Of a DNA stretch of 13,940 nt, positions 7,444 through 13,870 are shown piece by piece. Within the stretch, counting starts at the first letter, position 1; every line of letters starts with the position of its first letter. The DNA lies in assembly GCA_034927505.1 (NCBI GenBank), contig JAYFPY010000036.1:1-13940 (forward strand), read 5' to 3'. The position numbers and the translations under genes were made by a program. This DNA comes from RUG100 sp034927505. Lineage in GTDB: Bacteria > Bacillota > Clostridia > Peptostreptococcales > Anaerovoracaceae. The notes under the pieces were generated by a model. It was not told where the DNA came from. It did no database searches and saw only the letters and a list, made by a program, of their open reading frames with translations.

Positions 7444-7445
7444 AT

Positions 7446-7473
7446 TTGCTTTATACAGGCAAACTGATATAAT
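7446..7473 (+). promoter_or_regulatory. Promoter of the mtaD-like gene / flippase / mazG operon
   Basis: TTGCTT at 7446-7451 and a perfect TATAAT at 7468-7473 are separated by 16 bases. The start would be near 7480, about 30 bases before the ATG at 7510. It begins right after the preceding terminator. Confidence 0.65.
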
Positions 7474-7480
7474 ATTTTTG

Positions 7481-7496
7481 TTATTATCAATAATAA
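7481..7496. repeat. Perfect inverted repeat at the predicted transcription start
   Basis: TTATTAT (7481-7487) and ATAATAA (7490-7496) are perfect inverted copies two bases apart. They lie directly at the expected +1 and just ahead of the GGAGG at 7500-7504. The repeat could be an operator, or a by-product of AT-rich sequence. Confidence 0.4.
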
Positions 7497-7509
7497 AACG
7501 GAGGTAATC

Positions 7510-8808
7510 ATGCTATTTTGCAATATAATGATTTTGAACAGTGATTTTATCATACAGAAGGATATGTATGTGACGGTAAAAGACGATACCATAGAGTATA
7601 TCGGAAACAAAAGGCCGGAAGGCGATCATGGCAGAGAATACGACGGACGGGGGAAACTGCTGATGCCGGGATTCGTCAACGCCCATGCTCATTCACCAAT
7701 GACCCTCATGCGGGGCTACGGAGAGAATATGGCGCTGCAGCAGTGGCTCAATGACAGGATATTCCCATTCGAAGCCAAACTGGACGGCAATGCAGTATAC
7801 TGGGGCACTATGCTGGCGATGGCCGAATCTGTAGGAAACGGGATAGTGTCCACCACAGATATGTATTATTTTACCGATGACATGGTAAGGGCCGTACTGG
7901 AGAGCGGAGCCAAAAACAATATTTCCAGATCCATCACGAATTTTGGAGATGAAGATATATTCCATATGGCAGCCGGCCGGGAGATGAAGAAGGCTTTTGA
8001 AGACCATCATATGGCCGGAAACGGACGGGTCAGGATCGACATGAGTCTCCACGCCGAATATACGACGACGCCGAAAACTGTGGATCAGCTGGCAGAGTAC
8101 ACAAAGTCCATAGGGGCGCATCAGCATGTCCACGTTTCGGAGACAAAAACAGAACATGAAGAATGTAAACAGCGCCACGGTATGACGCCTGTGGAATATC
8201 TGGCTGCTCACGGTCTGTTCGATGTTCCGACGACTGCAGCCCACTGCGTGTGGATCGAGGGAGACGACTATGACATCCTTAAGGAGAAAGGCGTCACAGC
8301 GGCAGTGAATCCGATCAGCAACATGAAGCTGGCCAGCGGAGTCTGCAATGTGCAGGCGCTGATCGACAGAGGTATAAATGTCGCCATTGGAACAGACAGT
8401 GTTTCCAGCAACAACAGTCTTGATTTTTTGGAAGAAATGAAAGTGTTTGCAATCGCAGGCAAAGAGCATTATAATAATCCCATTGCTGTCACGCCGACAG
8501 AGACGCTTCGTGCCGCCACACTGGGTGGTGCGCTGTCTCAGGGAAGGACAGACTGCGGCATGATAAAAGAGGGATACAAAGCAGATCTTACTGTGCTGGA
8601 TGTAAGCGGACCAAACATGCATCCGGTGCATGAAATGATCAATAATGTAGTTTACAGCGCTAATGCGGGAAACGTATCAATGACCATGGCTGACGGCAGG
8701 GTGCTGTATGAGAATGGTGAATATAAGACGATCGATATAGAAAAAACCATCTATAACGTAGAGAAAGCAACAGGGCAGATACTGGCCCGGTTGACGGAGG
8801 AAAAATGA
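7510..8808 (+). CDS. mtaD: Amidohydrolase, probable 5-methylthioadenosine/S-adenosylhomocysteine deaminase
   Basis: Proteins of this TRZ/ATZ-type amidohydrolase group deaminate methylthioadenosine or S-adenosylhomocysteine to the inosyl forms, salvaging by-products of SAM use. The 432-residue protein has an N-terminal beta-sandwich start, the metal motif H59-x-H61 in NAHAHSP, SLHAEYT with His181, VHVSET with His208 and Glu211, AAHC with His245, and GTDSVSSNN with Asp296. This is the full metal and proton-relay set of the family. The SET/HC/GTDS order and 'SNMKLASG' favour MtaD, but characterised members usually read HAPYT where this has HAEYT. Another aminohydrolase substrate (for example a different purine or a guanine-like base) is therefore possible. 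GGAGG at 7500-7504, five bases before the ATG, fixes the start. The gene overlaps the flippase start by 4 bases. It occupies the place where spoVT lies in spore formers. Confidence 0.75.
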   Translation: MLFCNIMILNSDFIIQKDMYVTVKDDTIEYIGNKRPEGDHGREYDGRGKLLMPGFVNAHAHSPMTLMRGYGENMALQQWLNDRIFPFEAKLDGNAVYWGTMLAMAESVGNGIVSTTDMYYFTDDMVRAVLESGAKNNISRSITNFGDEDIFHMAAGREMKKAFEDHHMAGNGRVRIDMSLHAEYTTTPKTVDQLAEYTKSIGAHQHVHVSETKTEHEECKQRHGMTPVEYLAAHGLFDVPTTAAHCVWIEGDDYDILKEKGVTAAVNPISNMKLASGVCNVQALIDRGINVAIGTDSVSSNNSLDFLEEMKVFAIAGKEHYNNPIAVTPTETLRAATLGGALSQGRTDCGMIKEGYKADLTVLDVSGPNMHPVHEMINNVVYSANAGNVSMTMADGRVLYENGEYKTIDIEKTIYNVEKATGQILARLTEEK

Positions 8809-10439
8809 GCAAACATTCGTTTATAAGAGGGGCTGCGATATTGGGCATCGCCGGAGTGCTTGTAAAAGTGCTGGGAGCGATCTATCAGATACCGTTTGCG
8901 CGGATGATAGGCGCGACAGGAATGGCGTGCTATACGCCGGCCTATAACGTATATACGATTTTTATAGTAATAGCTACCTCAGGTATACCTGTAGCCATCT
9001 CAAGAATGGTTTCCGAAAGGATCATAGTACAGAACTATGAAGGCGCACACAGAGTATTCCATATTTCTTTCAAACTGATGCTGGGTATAGGCGCTGCAGC
9101 TTTTTTGATAATGTTCTTTGGAGCGGACGTAATAGCAAATATTTCCGCTGTGCCGGAGAGCGCTCTGGCAATGAAGACTATTGCGCCGGCACTGATAATA
9201 GTTCCGGTAATGGCGGCTTTCAGAGGATACTATCAGGGGCAGCAGAACATGAAACCCACTGCGCTGTCGCAGGTCATCGAACAGGTTTTTCGTGTAATAA
9301 TCGGCCTGACCGCAGCTTACCTTTTGTACAATTCGATAATAGGCATTTTTTCATCATATGACGCCGGCGAAAAGGGCGCTGCCGGAGGGGCTTTCGGCGC
9401 GACCATAGGATCGCTGGGAGGCCTGGTGGTGATGCTGCTGGTGTATGCACTGAGCAGAAGATCCATAAAGGCCAGAGTGGCCAAGAGTAAAAATATAGAA
9501 CCGGAGACCAACGGTGAGATACTGAAAAAGATTTTGTGGTTTGCAGTTCCCATAACTCTGGGAGCATGCATAGCGCCGATAATGAGCTATCTGGATTCGC
9601 CTCTTGTTATCAATCGTCTGGTCAGCATCGGATATGCAAAAGACGTTGCGCAGAATCTTTATGGACAGATCGGCGGATACGTGATGCCTCTTGTCAATCT
9701 GCCTCAGGCCCTTTCCATGGCTCTTTCCATGAGCCTGGTGCCGATGATATCTTCTGCACACAGGACGAAGAGTTATGAAAGCCTGCAGGAAAACACATCT
9801 CTGGCAGTAAGACTGGCAGTTATGATAGGCATGCCGTGCGCCGCGGGAATGGCTGTGCTGGCAGAGCCTATACTGCTCCTGCTGTACTCCAGCCATGCTG
9901 AAGAAGCCATAAACGTGGCTCCTACATTTGCCATAATGGCGTTGAGTATAGTCTTCATTTCTATAGTACAGACAGTTTCGGGAGTGCTGCAGGGCGTAGG
10001 AAAACAGTTCATACCAGTAAGGAATATGATAATAGGTATAGTGATAAAAATAGCTGCCACATGGATACTTGTCGGCATAAAAGGCATGGATATCAAAGGT
10101 GCGGCACTGGCAACACTGATAACATACATCGTGGTAGCTTCTCTTGATCTGCGCGCCACAAGAAAGCATACCGGCGCATTATTCAAGATCCTTCTCACAT
10201 ATATCAGACCGGCAGTATCGACGTTGGTAATGGCTGCAGTGGCATGGCTGATGTATTATGTGGTTTTCGGAGGCAGACAGGGAGACAGCATCGCCTGTCT
10301 CATTGCCATATTGGCGGCTGCCGTAGTATATACAGTGATGCTGTTCGTTACGAAGAGCATAAGACGCAAAGATCTGGAGAGCTTTGCCGCAGGGCAAAAG
10401 CTGCTCAGAGCCATAGACAGACTGGGGCTAAAAATATGA
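8805..10439 (+). CDS. MurJ/SpoVB/YabM-like polysaccharide or lipid II flippase (MVF/MATE superfamily)
   Basis: The 544-residue protein is strongly hydrophobic, with about 14 predicted membrane spans. The family features are clear: an N-terminal FIRGAAILGIAGVLVKVLGA followed by Y/F-QIPFARMIG, then ATSGIPVAISRMVSE, and FRGYYQGQQNMKPTALSQVIEQ near residues 143-164. These proteins move lipid-linked sugars such as lipid II across the membrane. In Bacillus the paralogues are YabM, SpoVB and YtgP/MurJ. Position next to mazG matches yabM. A vegetative role in wall synthesis is plausible, since no sporulation genes are seen here, but substrate cannot be told from sequence. GGAGG at 8796-8800 lies four bases before the ATG, which overlaps the upstream TGA. 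The 3' end overlaps mazG by 4 bases. Confidence 0.88.
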   Translation: MSKHSFIRGAAILGIAGVLVKVLGAIYQIPFARMIGATGMACYTPAYNVYTIFIVIATSGIPVAISRMVSERIIVQNYEGAHRVFHISFKLMLGIGAAAFLIMFFGADVIANISAVPESALAMKTIAPALIIVPVMAAFRGYYQGQQNMKPTALSQVIEQVFRVIIGLTAAYLLYNSIIGIFSSYDAGEKGAAGGAFGATIGSLGGLVVMLLVYALSRRSIKARVAKSKNIEPETNGEILKKILWFAVPITLGACIAPIMSYLDSPLVINRLVSIGYAKDVAQNLYGQIGGYVMPLVNLPQALSMALSMSLVPMISSAHRTKSYESLQENTSLAVRLAVMIGMPCAAGMAVLAEPILLLLYSSHAEEAINVAPTFAIMALSIVFISIVQTVSGVLQGVGKQFIPVRNMIIGIVIKIAATWILVGIKGMDIKGAALATLITYIVVASLDLRATRKHTGALFKILLTYIRPAVSTLVMAAVAWLMYYVVFGGRQGDSIACLIAILAAAVVYTVMLFVTKSIRRKDLESFAAGQKLLRAIDRLGLKI

Positions 10440-11257
10440 TCAAGAATCAATACAGGGAGCTGGAAAAGAGAGCATTGACCAGAGAACAGGCAATAGCAAG
10501 GCTGGACGATATAGTCGGCATACTTCGAAAAGAGTGCCCCTGGGACAGAGAGCAGGACCACAAGAGCCTTAGGATATGTATGATCGAAGAGGCCTATGAG
10601 GTGGCGGAAGCCATCGATAAAGAAGATGATCTGAATCTGAGGGAAGAACTGGGAGATGTGCTGCTTCAGGTCATTTTTCATGCTTCGCTTGCAGAAAAAG
10701 ACGGAAAATTCGATTTTATAGATGTAGTAAACGAAGAATGTGAAAAAATGATAAGACGGCATCCTCATGTTTTTTTGGATGAAGAGGCTAAAACTGTTGA
10801 CAAAGTCCTTGAAAAATGGGAAAATATCAAGGTAAGAGAGCACGGAGACAGTTCTTGTACGGAGAGACTGAACAGCGTTCCTGATGCACTTCCTGCGTTG
10901 ATCCGCAGTTACAAAGTGCAGAAGAAAGCAGCTGAGTCGGTAACTGACCGGGAGGATGTTGACTGCGCTTTTGCACAATTAGCCGAAGATACTAAAGAAC
11001 TGATAAAAGCCGGCAGGAATTCGGATAATGAGACGATCGTCGAAAAACTCGGGGATCTGCTCTTTTCGACAGTAAACGTCTCCAGATCTATGGGAATAGA
11101 ACCTGAAGCTGCGCTGGAGCAGGCCACGGGGAGATTCATCAGAAGATTTGAATACGTTGAACAGAAGGTCGAAGAGTCCGGAGATTCTCTCAAGGATATC
11201 GATAAAGCAAAGCTTGATGTTCTACGGGATGATGCAAAACAGAAAATCGGTTCTTGA
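10436..11257 (+). CDS. mazG: Nucleoside triphosphate pyrophosphohydrolase MazG
   Basis: MazG hydrolyses (d)NTPs to monophosphates and pyrophosphate and helps remove aberrant nucleotides. From ATG 10436 the protein has 273 residues, normal for the two-domain form. The first MazG domain carries CPWDREQDHKSLR at 35-47, then EEAYE at 51-55 and ELGD at 71-74, the Mg-binding EExxE...ExxD set. The second, degenerate half has EKLGDLLFSTVNVSRSMGIEPEAAL and a TGRFIRRF segment. I reject a longer upstream reading from 10244 because it lies inside the flippase gene and is not MazG-like; the ATGA overlap at 10436-10439 is the natural start. Only a weak GGGG (10424-10427) precedes it, so translation is probably coupled. 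In Bacillus this is yabN, although there it carries an added N-terminal methyltransferase domain that is absent here. Confidence 0.95.
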   Translation: MIKNQYRELEKRALTREQAIARLDDIVGILRKECPWDREQDHKSLRICMIEEAYEVAEAIDKEDDLNLREELGDVLLQVIFHASLAEKDGKFDFIDVVNEECEKMIRRHPHVFLDEEAKTVDKVLEKWENIKVREHGDSSCTERLNSVPDALPALIRSYKVQKKAAESVTDREDVDCAFAQLAEDTKELIKAGRNSDNETIVEKLGDLLFSTVNVSRSMGIEPEAALEQATGRFIRRFEYVEQKVEESGDSLKDIDKAKLDVLRDDAKQKIGS

Positions 11258-11304
11258 GGGGGAGGCGTGCATACGCATTTATTAGTTTGAAGGAGGAATT
11301 AATA

Positions 11305-11583
11305 ATGAACAAAGCTGAATTAATCGCTGCAGTAGCAGACAAAACGGGATTTACAAAGAAAGATGCAGAAACTGCTGTCAATGCTACAATGGGAGTAATT
11401 GAAGACACATTGAAAAAAGGGGACAAAGTACAGCTGATCGGGTTTGGTACTTTTGAGGTTCGTCAGAGAAAGGCAAGAACCGGAAGAAATCCTAGGAAAC
11501 CGGGCGAAACTATACAGATCGCAGCATCGAAGGCTCCTGTATTCAAAGCAGGCAAGGCTCTTAAGGATTCTGTGAACAAGTAA
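11305..11583 (+). CDS. hup: HU family DNA-binding protein
   Basis: HU is a small dimeric nucleoid protein that bends DNA. The 92-residue product matches the family throughout: MNKAELIAAVADKTGFTKKD at the N-terminus, the GFGTFEVRQRKARTGRNP beta-arm with the intercalating proline, then a KPGETI segment and a PVFKAGKALKDSVNK end. AGGAGG at 11291-11296, eight bases ahead of ATG 11305, decides the start. A longer reading from 11254 would add 17 unlike residues. It lies 47 bases after mazG, with no clear promoter visible between them, and ends in an intrinsic terminator. A hup gene between mazG and the S4 protein gene is typical of Clostridia rather than Bacillus. Confidence 0.96.
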   Translation: MNKAELIAAVADKTGFTKKDAETAVNATMGVIEDTLKKGDKVQLIGFGTFEVRQRKARTGRNPRKPGETIQIAASKAPVFKAGKALKDSVNK

Positions 11584-11596
11584 ACAGGAATTATTC

Positions 11597-11622
11597 AAGG
11601 GCAACATCCGTTGCCCTTTTTT
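11597..11622 (+). terminator. Intrinsic terminator after hup
   Basis: AAGGGCAAC (11597-11605) pairs perfectly with GTTGCCCTT (11610-11618) across a 4-base loop, ATCC. Six T run from 11617 to 11622. It lies 13 bases after the hup stop and only a few bases before the rqcP ribosome binding site, so rqcP expression depends on read-through. Confidence 0.85.
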
Positions 11623-11635
11623 ATTAGGAGAGACA

Positions 11636-11878
11636 ATGAGAATAGATAAATTTTTAAAAAATTCACGGCTTATCAAGAGGCGCACCGTGGCAAAAGACGC
11701 ATGCGACGGCGGGCGGATAACCATAAACGGCAAGGAAGCAAAAGCCGGCACTGAAGTATGCGTGGGCGATGTTGTAAAAATACGTTTCGGTACAAAAGAA
11801 ATTGCAGCACGCGTCCTTGATCTGAAGGAATCTCAGAAAAAGGAAGATGCTGCAAATATGTATGAAATAATAGAGTGA
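11636..11878 (+). CDS. rqcP: S4-domain RNA-binding protein RqcP (YabO)
   Basis: RqcP works with RqcH on stalled 50S subunits, stabilising the P-site tRNA while alanine tails are added to incomplete peptides. The 80-residue protein begins MRIDKFLKNSRLIKRRTVAK, the classic start of the S4 domain in this family. It continues with ACDGGRITINGKEAKAG and GDVVKIRFG. Length is typical (about 80-90). AGGAGA at 11626-11631 lies four bases before the ATG, in the space just after the hup terminator T-run. Position after mazG-hup matches yabO. The genes that normally follow (yabP, yabQ, divIC) are absent; instead folT on the opposite strand ends 11 bases away. Confidence 0.92.
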   Translation: MRIDKFLKNSRLIKRRTVAKDACDGGRITINGKEAKAGTEVCVGDVVKIRFGTKEIAARVLDLKESQKKEDAANMYEIIE

Positions 11879-11889
11879 AGTGGATCTTT

Positions 11890-12420
11890 CTATATTTGCT
11901 TAACTGTGACAGATCGTAAAAACGGGATGCGCGGTATGACTTTCTGCCATACCAGCGTGATCATTACGGTTTCCACAGGCAGCATTACAGCTGCTTTTAT
12001 CAGTCTGACCGGTATCAGCGCCAGAACGCCGTTGCCCATCAGAATAGACAGCCAGAAGGTATCCAGGCACAGATTCAGTATCAGAACAACTATTGCTGAA
12101 GCAGCGAGGGCCCTTTTCCATGAGGCCTTCTTTTTGTGCATAATGGATCCGTAGACCATCCCTGTCAGGAATGCTGTTGCTGTAAAGCCCGGGAAGAAGG
12201 CGCCTGTAGGAAACAGTGCTGCGCCGATCAGGTCGCCGACAGCATATGCTGCACCGGCCCACAGAGGACCGTACATTATTCCCAGCATGGCAACAGGGAC
12301 AAAGCCAAAGCCGATCCTGAGTATAGGCGTGTTGATCGAAAGGAATCTGGTCAGTATTATTTCCAGAGCGATCATGAAAGCCATAACAACGAGTTGAACA
12401 GTAAAAGATTTTTTGTTCAT
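11890..12420 (-). CDS. folT: Folate ECF transporter substrate-binding S component FolT
   Basis: FolT is the membrane S component that binds folate and docks on a shared EcfA/A'/T energising module. The 176-residue protein has about six hydrophobic spans. The characteristic FolT stretch FGFVPVAMLGIMYGPLWAG is followed by GDLIGAALFPTGAFFPGFT and the AFLTGMVYG segment, around residues 38-92. The THF riboswitch directly upstream supports the folate assignment independently. No ecfA or ecfT genes are in the window, as expected for a group II S component. The ATG (12418-12420) is preceded by seven T and AAGGAG (12428-12433 on the plus-strand map). This spacing is good, and the SD is embedded in a hairpin. 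It converges on rqcP with an 11-base gap and no visible terminator between. Confidence 0.92.
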   Translation of the reverse strand: MNKKSFTVQLVVMAFMIALEIILTRFLSINTPILRIGFGFVPVAMLGIMYGPLWAGAAYAVGDLIGAALFPTGAFFPGFTATAFLTGMVYGSIMHKKKASWKRALAASAIVVLILNLCLDTFWLSILMGNGVLALIPVRLIKAAVMLPVETVMITLVWQKVIPRIPFLRSVTVKQI

Positions 12421-12474
12421 AAAAAAACTCCTTTCCGTATTAGGAATATAGTGTATTGCTACACTAAGAAGGAG
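12421..12474 (-). promoter_or_regulatory. folT expression platform: hairpin hiding the SD, followed by seven T
   Basis: Read on the minus strand, CTCCTT (complement of 12469-12474) can pair with the SD AAGGAG (complement of 12428-12433). An inner perfect hairpin, AGTGTA-loop-TACACT (12450-12465), lies between. Seven T lie between the SD and the ATG. This one structure could act by hiding the ribosome binding site or as an intrinsic terminator. The short outer stem and long internal loop favour translation control. Confidence 0.6.
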
Positions 12475-12496
12475 CGTATTCTCTGATCTTAATGTA

Positions 12497-12589
12497 GTAG
12501 CGGACGCAACATCGCATCGTAAGCTTTCAGCTTTTCGTCCACAGGCTACATCCCATCCTGTGGCACTTGACGCACGATATTTACTCTAC
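12497..12589 (-). ncRNA. Tetrahydrofolate (THF) riboswitch aptamer
   Basis: The minus-strand leader of folT matches the THF aptamer in sequence and fold. P1 forms from GTAG (12586-12589) and CTAC (12497-12500). P2 includes ATCGT/ACGAT (12574-12578 with 12516-12520). P3 is a 7-pair stem CCACAGG/CCTGTGG (12557-12563 with 12539-12545) whose loop carries the conserved GGGATG. The GCGTCAAGTG segment is present. The GCGTCCGC segment near the 3' end can form the L3-J2/1 pseudoknot (GGATG with CGTCC). A small AGCT-GAA-AGCT hairpin completes it. These RNAs bind reduced folates and lower folate uptake or synthesis gene expression. The call is made by recall of the consensus, not by a covariance search. 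Confidence 0.9.
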
Positions 12590-12597
12590 GCACCATG

Positions 12598-12626
12598 AGT
12601 GTATCACATGGTCATCTTGTGCGCAA
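12598..12626 (-). promoter_or_regulatory. folT promoter
   Basis: On the minus strand, TTGCGC (12621-12626) and TACACT (12598-12603) lie 17 bases apart. Transcription would start about 12591, right at the 5' edge of the riboswitch, which supports the assignment. Its -35 overlaps the -35 of the divergent MFS promoter by two bases. Confidence 0.65.
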
Positions 12627-12652
12627 GAGCCTGCTTTGATATACTGTGATAC
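12601..12652. repeat. Inverted repeat spanning both divergent promoters
   Basis: GTATCACA (12601-12608) and TGTGATAC (12645-12652) are perfect inverted copies with centres 44 bases apart, about four helical turns. One copy overlaps the folT -10, the other the end of the MFS -10 and its start point. CCATG (12593-12597) and CATGG (12607-12611) form another inverted pair around the folT -10. Either could be a regulator site. Confidence 0.45.
12617..12645 (+). promoter_or_regulatory. Promoter of the MFS transporter gene
   Basis: TTGTGC (12617-12622) and TATACT (12640-12645) are separated by 17 bases. The predicted start at about 12652 is next to the ATG at 12653, so the mRNA would have essentially no leader. 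Confidence 0.6.
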
Positions 12653-13801
12653 ATGAATGGACACAAGGATACAGAAATAAGATATATGGGCCTTTATACC
12701 TTTACCTACATGGCAATAGGCGTGCTGACCCCTCTGATAAGCCAGTATCTGAAAAGCATCGGTTTTTCAGGAGCTGAAATAGGAACTGTAACGGCGGCAG
12801 GAACGTGTACGGCGATTTTTGCTTCGGCATTCTGGGGCAAGATCTATACCATTATGGAAAGAAGGCATCTTCTTGTCATGCTGCTGTGCCTTATGGCAGC
12901 TGCTGTTTCTATGATCATTTCCCATGTTGACGTATTCCCGGTTTTCCTCATACTGTTTGCAGTGATGTATTTCTTTCAGGCTCCGGTGATGTCTCTGTCG
13001 GATGCGCTGGCAATGAGCGATGGCCAGCCATTCGGCTTTGTACGCATGTTTGGAGCCGCCGGATTCGCGGCGGGAGTGTTTATTGCAGCAAGGATATCGG
13101 ATGCAGCCGGACTGGAATGGATCTTTCCTATGTACTGCATCAGTTATGTCATAGCGGCAGCCGTGATTTTTTCCATATCCAGAACGAGACAAAAGCCCAA
13201 GGCCGCTGATAAAGCCAAAAAGAATGGAGGATATATACGCCTTCTGGCCGACAAAAAATATATCAAGCTGGTGATATGTGCATTTTTCATGTGCGGCACC
13301 AATGTAGCCAACAACACATACTTTGGGTTCCTATATATTGAGGGCGGCGGTGCGCTGGCAGGCGTGGGGATCGCTTTTTTGCTGATGGCAGGCAGCGAAG
13401 CGCCGATCATGGCGTGGACAAAGTGGCTTTCCGAAAAGCTGACATCCGAAAAGCTGATACTGATAGCAATGATCGTATCGGTTCTGCGTTTCGCCTGGTA
13501 TGCAACGGAGCCGCCATACTATCTCCTTCTGGCGCTGTTCGCCCTTCAGGGGATAGTGAACGGCATCATCCTTGTTGAATTCGTGAGATATATTTCAGCA
13601 CTGGTCAGCAGAGAACTGAACGGAATGGCCATAGCGGCTTTTTACTCATTCAGTTCCAGCGGCAGTACCATACTGTGCCAGCTGGCAGGAGGGTTTCTGC
13701 TGGACAAGACCGGCGCCGGCGGCGTGTATTTATTCTTCAGCCTGTTCAACCTGACAGGGCTGATACTGTACATGATTTTCGGTCTGTACAAAAGGGAATA
13801 A
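12653..13801 (+). CDS. Major facilitator superfamily transporter, substrate unknown
   Basis: The 382-residue protein has about 12 hydrophobic spans in two halves with a basic loop in the middle (around RTRQKPKAADKAKKNG, near residues 180-195). This is the standard MFS layout. The N-terminal spans carry MGLYTFTYMAIGVLTPLISQ and the IGFSGAEIGTVTAAG segment, with WGKIYTIMERRHLL in loop 2-3. The style is that of LacY-like or nucleoside-symporter-like MFS proteins (the 'MFS_1-like' group). No substrate can be assigned. The divergent arrangement with folT suggests shared control but does not prove a folate link. There is no SD ahead of the ATG, and the promoter places +1 almost on the start codon. 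No terminator is seen after the stop before the A-rich promoter region at the window end. Confidence 0.82.
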   Translation: MNGHKDTEIRYMGLYTFTYMAIGVLTPLISQYLKSIGFSGAEIGTVTAAGTCTAIFASAFWGKIYTIMERRHLLVMLLCLMAAAVSMIISHVDVFPVFLILFAVMYFFQAPVMSLSDALAMSDGQPFGFVRMFGAAGFAAGVFIAARISDAAGLEWIFPMYCISYVIAAAVIFSISRTRQKPKAADKAKKNGGYIRLLADKKYIKLVICAFFMCGTNVANNTYFGFLYIEGGGALAGVGIAFLLMAGSEAPIMAWTKWLSEKLTSEKLILIAMIVSVLRFAWYATEPPYYLLLALFALQGIVNGIILVEFVRYISALVSRELNGMAIAAFYSFSSSGSTILCQLAGGFLLDKTGAGGVYLFFSLFNLTGLILYMIFGLYKRE

Positions 13802-13841
13802 AACAAAAACGAAAAAAAAGGAAGAAAAAGTGAAAAACGTG

Positions 13842-13870
13842 TTGACAAGAGGTCGGTAAGTTGGTAAGAT
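13842..13870 (+). promoter_or_regulatory. Strong promoter with A-rich upstream element, rRNA/tRNA-operon type
   Basis: A perfect TTGACA (13842-13847) and TAAGAT (13865-13870) lie 17 bases apart. About 40 bases of very A-rich sequence (13801-13840) precede it like an UP element. The downstream part to 13940 is A-rich without an ORF or SD and ends in GTTGTT, which could begin a second TTGACA. This is how Clostridial 16S rRNA operon promoters look, but no rRNA or tRNA sequence is inside the window. Confidence 0.7.

Noticed and set aside
7273..7510. Antisense antitoxin RNA opposite the small membrane ORF
   Set aside because: I looked on the minus strand for a promoter between 7380 and 7510 and found no -35/-10 pair with acceptable spacing, so a type I toxin-antitoxin call is not supported.
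10244..10435. 64-residue N-terminal extension of MazG
   Set aside because: It lies inside the flippase gene, is not MazG-like, and the ATGA overlap at 10436 is the better start.
11265..11276. GCGT-GCAT-ACGC hairpin ahead of hup
   Set aside because: Only four pairs and no T-run; too weak to call a terminator or regulator.
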